Part shown: positions 60,824 to 64,000 of the stretch, piece after piece
Numbering within the stretch: position 1 is the first letter of the stretch
Layout: each line of letters opens with the position of its first letter
Assembly: GCA_022826515.1 (NCBI GenBank)
Contig: JAJDUT010000029.1
Coordinates: 1 to 64,000, forward strand
DNA length: 64,000 nt
Source: Candidatus Latescibacterota bacterium
GTDB taxonomy: Bacteria; Latescibacterota; UBA2968; UBA8231
Direction of reading: 5' to 3'
Notes under the pieces: model-generated
What the model was told of the DNA's origin: nothing
The model's input: the letters and a program-made list of their open reading frames with translations, nothing else
Databases searched by the model: none
Position numbers and translations under genes: made by a program

Positions 60824-60830
60824 AAAAATA

Positions 60831-61724
60831 TTAGCCGCGGTCTCGCCGTCGGGCCTGGAATCGCTCGGCGTACACCATGCCGAGCACGCCAGCCAAGATC
60901 AAAATCCCACCGCCAGTCAGGCTCCAAGTCACTGGCTCCCCCAAGACCCAGTGGGCCAACGCAATCTGCCCGATGGGCGCCGTAGCGGTCAGCGTACCGA
61001 CCAGCACGGCACTGAGCCGCTTCATGCCCTCCGAGACCAAAACAAACGCGCAGCCGGTGGCTAAAACGCCCAGAACGAGCACCACAATCCACGCGGTCAC
61101 CGTCGGCTCCGAGTGCAGTTGAAAATGGGTCGCGGCGAGTGCGCCCGTGACTACTACACCCATCGTCATCATTGGGCTCAGTATCGCCGCGGTCCCCACC
61201 CGCTGTGCAAGTGCCTTGTTAGCGAGCGCGTAGATCCCCCAGCCCAGTCCCGCCAACAGCATCAGCACATTGCCTAGGATATAGCGCGGTGCAAACAGGT
61301 GGCCCACATCCTCGCGCACCCCCACGATCACCGCGACTCCAGCCAGCACCAGTGCCATACCTGCCATTTTTCCCGCACCCAACCGCTCGCGCAGCACGGC
61401 GACAGCCAGCACCGTCAGCGCGACGTATTGCACTTGGACGACCAACGAGCCAGCGCTGGCCGTGGTATAACTCAGCGCCAACGCATAGAGCGAGAAGTTC
61501 AGGCTCATACCCAAGCCCCCGATCAGATGCCACCAAGACCATTGAATGTCCCGCAGGGTATGGCCGTGCGCGAAAAAGGCAACTGACACGACCGCCGCAC
61601 CTTGCAGCAACCGGAGAAAGGCGATTGTAAACGGATCGAAAACGGGAAAGAGCAGTTTCACCATCACCGGAATGACGGTCCACAACGCGAACACCCCCAG
61701 CATACACAGTATCCCGATCCCCAT
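60831..61724 (-). CDS. EamA-family (DMT) transporter
   Basis: Ten hydrophobic helices in two EamA repeats: LCMLGVFALWTVIPVMVKLLF, FSLYALALSYTTASAGSLVVQ, LNVLMLLAGLGWGIYALANKAL-like, and ILILAGVLGMVYAERFQARR at the C-terminus. 297 residues is the usual size. Inner-membrane exporter of metabolites, substrate unknown. Convergent with the PhyH gene (7 bp between stops). Confidence 0.88.
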   Translation of the reverse strand: MGIGILCMLGVFALWTVIPVMVKLLFPVFDPFTIAFLRLLQGAAVVSVAFFAHGHTLRDIQWSWWHLIGGLGMSLNFSLYALALSYTTASAGSLVVQVQYVALTVLAVAVLRERLGAGKMAGMALVLAGVAVIVGVREDVGHLFAPRYILGNVLMLLAGLGWGIYALANKALAQRVGTAAILSPMMTMGVVVTGALAATHFQLHSEPTVTAWIVVLVLGVLATGCAFVLVSEGMKRLSAVLVGTLTATAPIGQIALAHWVLGEPVTWSLTGGGILILAGVLGMVYAERFQARRRDRG

Positions 61725-61784
61725 CCTGCCGATTCCTCTTCTATAAGTAGGGTGCTAGTCCTCGACGTTGACGCCCAAAGGCGC

Positions 61785-61826
61785 GGTGAAGCGCGGGAAT
61801 GCCGTCGGTCACTTCCGCGCTTCACC
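61785..61826. repeat. 12-bp perfect inverted repeat between eamA-like and HigA-like genes
   Basis: GGTGAAGCGCGG (61785-61796) and its exact reverse complement (61815-61826) enclose 18 nt. It lies downstream of the toxin-antitoxin pair on its strand. It could act as a terminator (no T-run seen) or be a dispersed palindrome. Confidence 0.5.
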
Positions 61827-61873
61827 TTGCGGAAGCTCTATGTATTTCCCCGTATCTATTCAAAGCAAGGAAG

Positions 61874-62149
61874 CTACTGGGTGATAGCAAGCCGGACGTT
61901 TAGTGTATCCAGCACTCTAAAGAGCGTGTCGATCCGTGGGTTTCCCTCGCTGGATAGCGCCCGGTACAACGCCTGCCGCCCCAGACCGCTAGCTTCGGCG
62001 ATGGAGGACATTCCCTTGGCCCGGGCGACGTTGCCGAGAGCCTTGGCGAAGTACTGCGGATCGTTTTCTTCTAGCGCTACGTTGAGGTATTCAATCAACG
62101 CCTCATCGTTGTCGAGAAAATCAATTACGTCGAATTTTTTGAGCTTCAT
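61874..62149 (-). CDS. HigA/HI1420-type antitoxin
   Basis: 91 residues. DVIDFLDNDEALIEYLNVALEENDPQYFAKALGNVARAKGM is the family N-terminus, followed by the HTH SIAEASGLGRQALYRALSSEGNPRIDTLFRVL. This is the addiction-module antidote family paired with RelE/ParE-like toxins. AAGGAGG lies 4-5 nt before the ATG, a strong site. The toxin gene lies 9 bp upstream, the toxin-first order seen in higBA modules. Confidence 0.9.
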   Translation of the reverse strand: MKLKKFDVIDFLDNDEALIEYLNVALEENDPQYFAKALGNVARAKGMSSIAEASGLGRQALYRALSSEGNPRIDTLFRVLDTLNVRLAITQ

Positions 62150-62158
62150 GATGCCTCC

Positions 62159-62446
62159 TTATATCTCGCTCGCCATTCGCTGAGCGCGTTTGATGTCTTG
62201 CCGCTGCGTCGATTTGTCGCCACCGCATAGCAGGATCACCACGGTGTTTCGCCGAATTGCGTAGTAGGCGCGATAGCCCTTGCCGACATTGATTCGGAGC
62301 TCGCTGACTCCGTCGCCAACCGATTTGTGGTCTCCAAAATTGCCGTCTTCGATGCGTTCAATTCGGGAAACAATCGAGACCTTGGCGCGTCGATCACCGA
62401 GTCGCTTGAGCCAATTCTCAAAGACCTCGGTATAGACGATTTCCAT
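62159..62446 (-). CDS. RelE/ParE-family toxin (HigB-like)
   Basis: Core sequence VYTEVFENWLKRLGDRRAKVSIVSRIERIEDGNFGDHKSVGDGVSELRI followed by GYRAYYAIRRNTVVILLCGGDKSTQ is typical of the HI1419/HigB branch. Basic residues in GYRAYY and KSTQRQDIKRA fit ribosome-dependent mRNA cleavage. The start at 62446 (MEIVYTEVF) matches family N-termini; an ATG at 62473 in frame is an alternative. Toxin precedes antitoxin by 9 bp. Confidence 0.88.
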   Translation of the reverse strand: MEIVYTEVFENWLKRLGDRRAKVSIVSRIERIEDGNFGDHKSVGDGVSELRINVGKGYRAYYAIRRNTVVILLCGGDKSTQRQDIKRAQRMASEI

Positions 62447-62551
62447 AGTCGCAATGTCCCTTTTTGAGGACATATTGTCAAGTAGATTCTTACGTATGAC
62501 GGATCCCTTGTTTATACTTGTCTGTGGAAATCGTTTAGATTAGTCACCTGT

Positions 62552-63568
62552 TTGCTGCCCATGTTCGATTTCATCTACGCCGAAGAGTCCATCCTCGACC
62601 ACCCGCGCACTCGCGCCTTGATCGACCGCTTCCCCCGCGCTCAGCTAGTCCCCTGCGCCCGCTACGGCGAGGTCTTCAATCGCACGGCGCAAAACTTTCG
62701 CCTGCAAAAGCGCCGCCCCGCGCTCATCCTCGCCCGCAAAGCCGGTCGGCGCGTCCTCCCCGCCCCCGACGGCTACGGCATCGGCAGCGAGCGCAATTAC
62801 TATTTCTCGCATCTGCTCAACTGCCCCTACGACTGCCGCTACTGCTTCCTCCAAGGCCTGTACCGCTCGGCGCACCTAGTCCTCTTTGTCAACTACGAAG
62901 ACTTCCAGCAGGACATCGCCGCGCACATCGCTACGGACGCATCTGATACGCCCTATTTCTTTTCCGGCTACGACTGCGACAGCCTCGCGCTAGAAGGCAT
63001 TACCCACTTTACAGCCGACTTCCTCCCCTTCTTTGCCGATCACCCACAGGCGTATTTTGAACTGCGCACCAAGAGCATGCGCATCAAAACTCTACTTGCC
63101 ACCGAGCCTCTGTCCAACTGCGTCGTCGCCTTCAGCATGACCCCGCCGGCGCTCGCCGACCAATTCGAGACCGGCGCACCACCAGTCGCTCGGCGCTTAG
63201 AGGCCATCGCCACCCTGCAGGAACGCGGTTGGCCCATCGGGCTGCGCTTTGATCCGCTGCTCTACGACCGCGCCTACGAAGAACGCTACCGCGACCTGTT
63301 CGCCCTCGTGTTCTCCAAGGTGCGCCGCGACGGTCTGCACTCAGTCAGCTTGGGCCAATTCCGCCTGCCGCAGGACATGTACAAAACCATGCACAAACTC
63401 TATCCAGACGAAAAACTTCTCGCCTATGGCTTGGAGGCAAAAGACGGCATGGTCTCCTACCGTCCCACCTTGGCCAAAAGGCTACACGACTTTTGCGCGG
63501 ATCAATTGCTCCAGTACATTCCCGCCGAGCTTTTCTTCCCCTGCCCCTCCACCACCCTACAGGTCTGA
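62552..63568 (+). CDS. Spore-photoproduct-lyase-like radical SAM protein
   Basis: Radical SAM motif CPYDCRYCFLQG (about residues 91-102) coordinates the [4Fe-4S] cluster, and the surrounding text (IGSERNYYFSHLLNCPYDC, YFELRTKSM) is that of the spore photoproduct lyase family. In non-sporulating bacteria such proteins are presumed to repair DNA photoproducts or do related chemistry. ATG 62552 or MFDFIYAEES 9 nt later may be the start. The stop is 1 bp from the start of an SDR gene, so they form an operon. Sporulation genes are not seen. Confidence 0.85.
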   Translation: MLPMFDFIYAEESILDHPRTRALIDRFPRAQLVPCARYGEVFNRTAQNFRLQKRRPALILARKAGRRVLPAPDGYGIGSERNYYFSHLLNCPYDCRYCFLQGLYRSAHLVLFVNYEDFQQDIAAHIATDASDTPYFFSGYDCDSLALEGITHFTADFLPFFADHPQAYFELRTKSMRIKTLLATEPLSNCVVAFSMTPPALADQFETGAPPVARRLEAIATLQERGWPIGLRFDPLLYDRAYEERYRDLFALVFSKVRRDGLHSVSLGQFRLPQDMYKTMHKLYPDEKLLAYGLEAKDGMVSYRPTLAKRLHDFCADQLLQYIPAELFFPCPSTTLQV

Positions 63569-63569
63569 T

Positions 63570-64000
63570 ATGCGCGTCTTAGTCACCGGGGCCAGTTCTG
63601 GCATTGGCCGCGCCGTCTGCGAAAGGCTGCTCGCCGACGGCCATCGCGCCATCGGCATTGCCCGCGACTTCGGCAAATTTCCCTGCGATGACCACCGCTT
63701 TGAGGCGCATTCTATCGACCTCGCCGACCTCGACAAACTCCCTGCCCATCTACAGACTCTCGTCGCCGCCTACCCGGCCCTCGACGCCTTGGTCCTCAAC
63801 GCCGGTGCTGGACGCTTCGGCACCCTAGAGCAATTCTCCTACGACCAAATCCGCACCCTGATCGACCTCAATTTCACCAGTCACGTCTTCGTCGCCCGCG
63901 CTTTCCTCCCCTCTCTCAAAAAAGCTGGTCGCGGACACTTGGTCTTTATGGGATCGGAAGCCGCACTCGTCGGCACGGCCCAAGGCAGCTTGTACTGTGC
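63570..64000 (+). CDS. Short-chain dehydrogenase/reductase (3' partial)
   Basis: Reads MRVLVTGASSGIGRAVCERL at the start: TGASSGIG is the NAD(P)-binding glycine motif, and LVLNAGAGRFG is the NAG motif. MGSEAALVG contains the catalytic-Ser strand, and the sequence breaks off at GSLYC, where the Tyr is probably that of YxxxK. The gene begins 1 bp after the radical SAM stop and runs off the window after about 143 codons. Classical SDR; substrate unknown. Confidence 0.88.
   Translation, partial: MRVLVTGASSGIGRAVCERLLADGHRAIGIARDFGKFPCDDHRFEAHSIDLADLDKLPAHLQTLVAAYPALDALVLNAGAGRFGTLEQFSYDQIRTLIDLNFTSHVFVARAFLPSLKKAGRGHLVFMGSEAALVGTAQGSLYC

Noticed and set aside
62446..62480. TTGACA-N17-GACATT as promoter of the HigB-like gene
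   Set aside because: The -10 match is weak (three of six), and the same weak -10 accompanies another TTGACA in the window; not strong enough to list.

Overview
The window is G+C-rich and looks like a slice of an uncultured bacterial chromosome. The gene set fits a double-membrane lineage: sigma-54 activators, two probable outer-membrane barrels, lipoproteins with a lipobox, and a fused Omp85-like surface protein. Leucine-rich-repeat/leishmanolysin proteins together with many small-molecule catabolic families (mandelate racemase-like, M81, PhyH, amidohydrolase 2, class III aminotransferase) are typical of environmental Latescibacterota- or Poribacteria-like genomes. That placement is an inference, not proven here. 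No rRNA, tRNA, CRISPR array, integrase or transposase was recognised, and no gene-free gap exceeds about 210 bp.

Layout. 1-11.6 kb: a partial LRR metalloprotease, a small HTH regulator, speD, a two-component NtrC-type operon, an MbnP/MbnH pair, an HU-like protein, a DUF4932 protein, a class III aminotransferase and a small barrel. 11.6-25.2 kb: metabolic genes (aldolase-like, enolase-superfamily protein, glutamate dehydrogenase) and an envelope/osmotic block. This block holds two mechanosensitive-channel proteins, a probable barrel, an orphan sigma-54 activator divergent from them, and a cation-chloride-cotransporter-like permease. A good -24/-12 promoter and an upstream palindrome suggest that the activator controls the divergent channel genes.

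25.4-44.5 kb is accessory: VapBC, a single-chain type ISP-like R-M enzyme, an AlbA_2 (Schlafen-type) protein with a small partner, an MNT/HEPN pair, an AAA+ ATPase with a DUF234-like nuclease tail coupled to an HExxH protein, an ADP-ribosyltransferase-like/HEAT fusion, and a type II R-M pair. Ordinary genes (M81 peptidase, SDR, thrB, amidohydrolase) are interleaved. 42.3-59.1 kb is one long minus-strand run, in transcription order: dapF-like, MA-peptidase/propeller/barrel, three envelope genes, yicC, cytidylate-kinase-like, coaBC, R-M pair 2, udg, dnaB, obg, R-M pair 1. Both R-M pairs join the housekeeping genes through 4-nt ATGA overlaps. Pair 2 is strikingly A+T-rich and has its own promoter starting in the coaBC stop codon. 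59.1-64 kb: a nucleoside phosphorylase, PhyH, EamA, a HigBA-like toxin-antitoxin, a spore-photoproduct-lyase-like radical SAM protein and a truncated SDR.

Points most worth attention: the sigma-54 divergon around 19.9-20.1 kb; a gene-end remnant recurring three times and flanking the permease; the ATPase-nuclease/metalloprotease couple; the ADP-ribosyltransferase-like/HEAT fusion; the precisely stitched R-M cassettes; and a DapF homologue in which both catalytic cysteines are serines.
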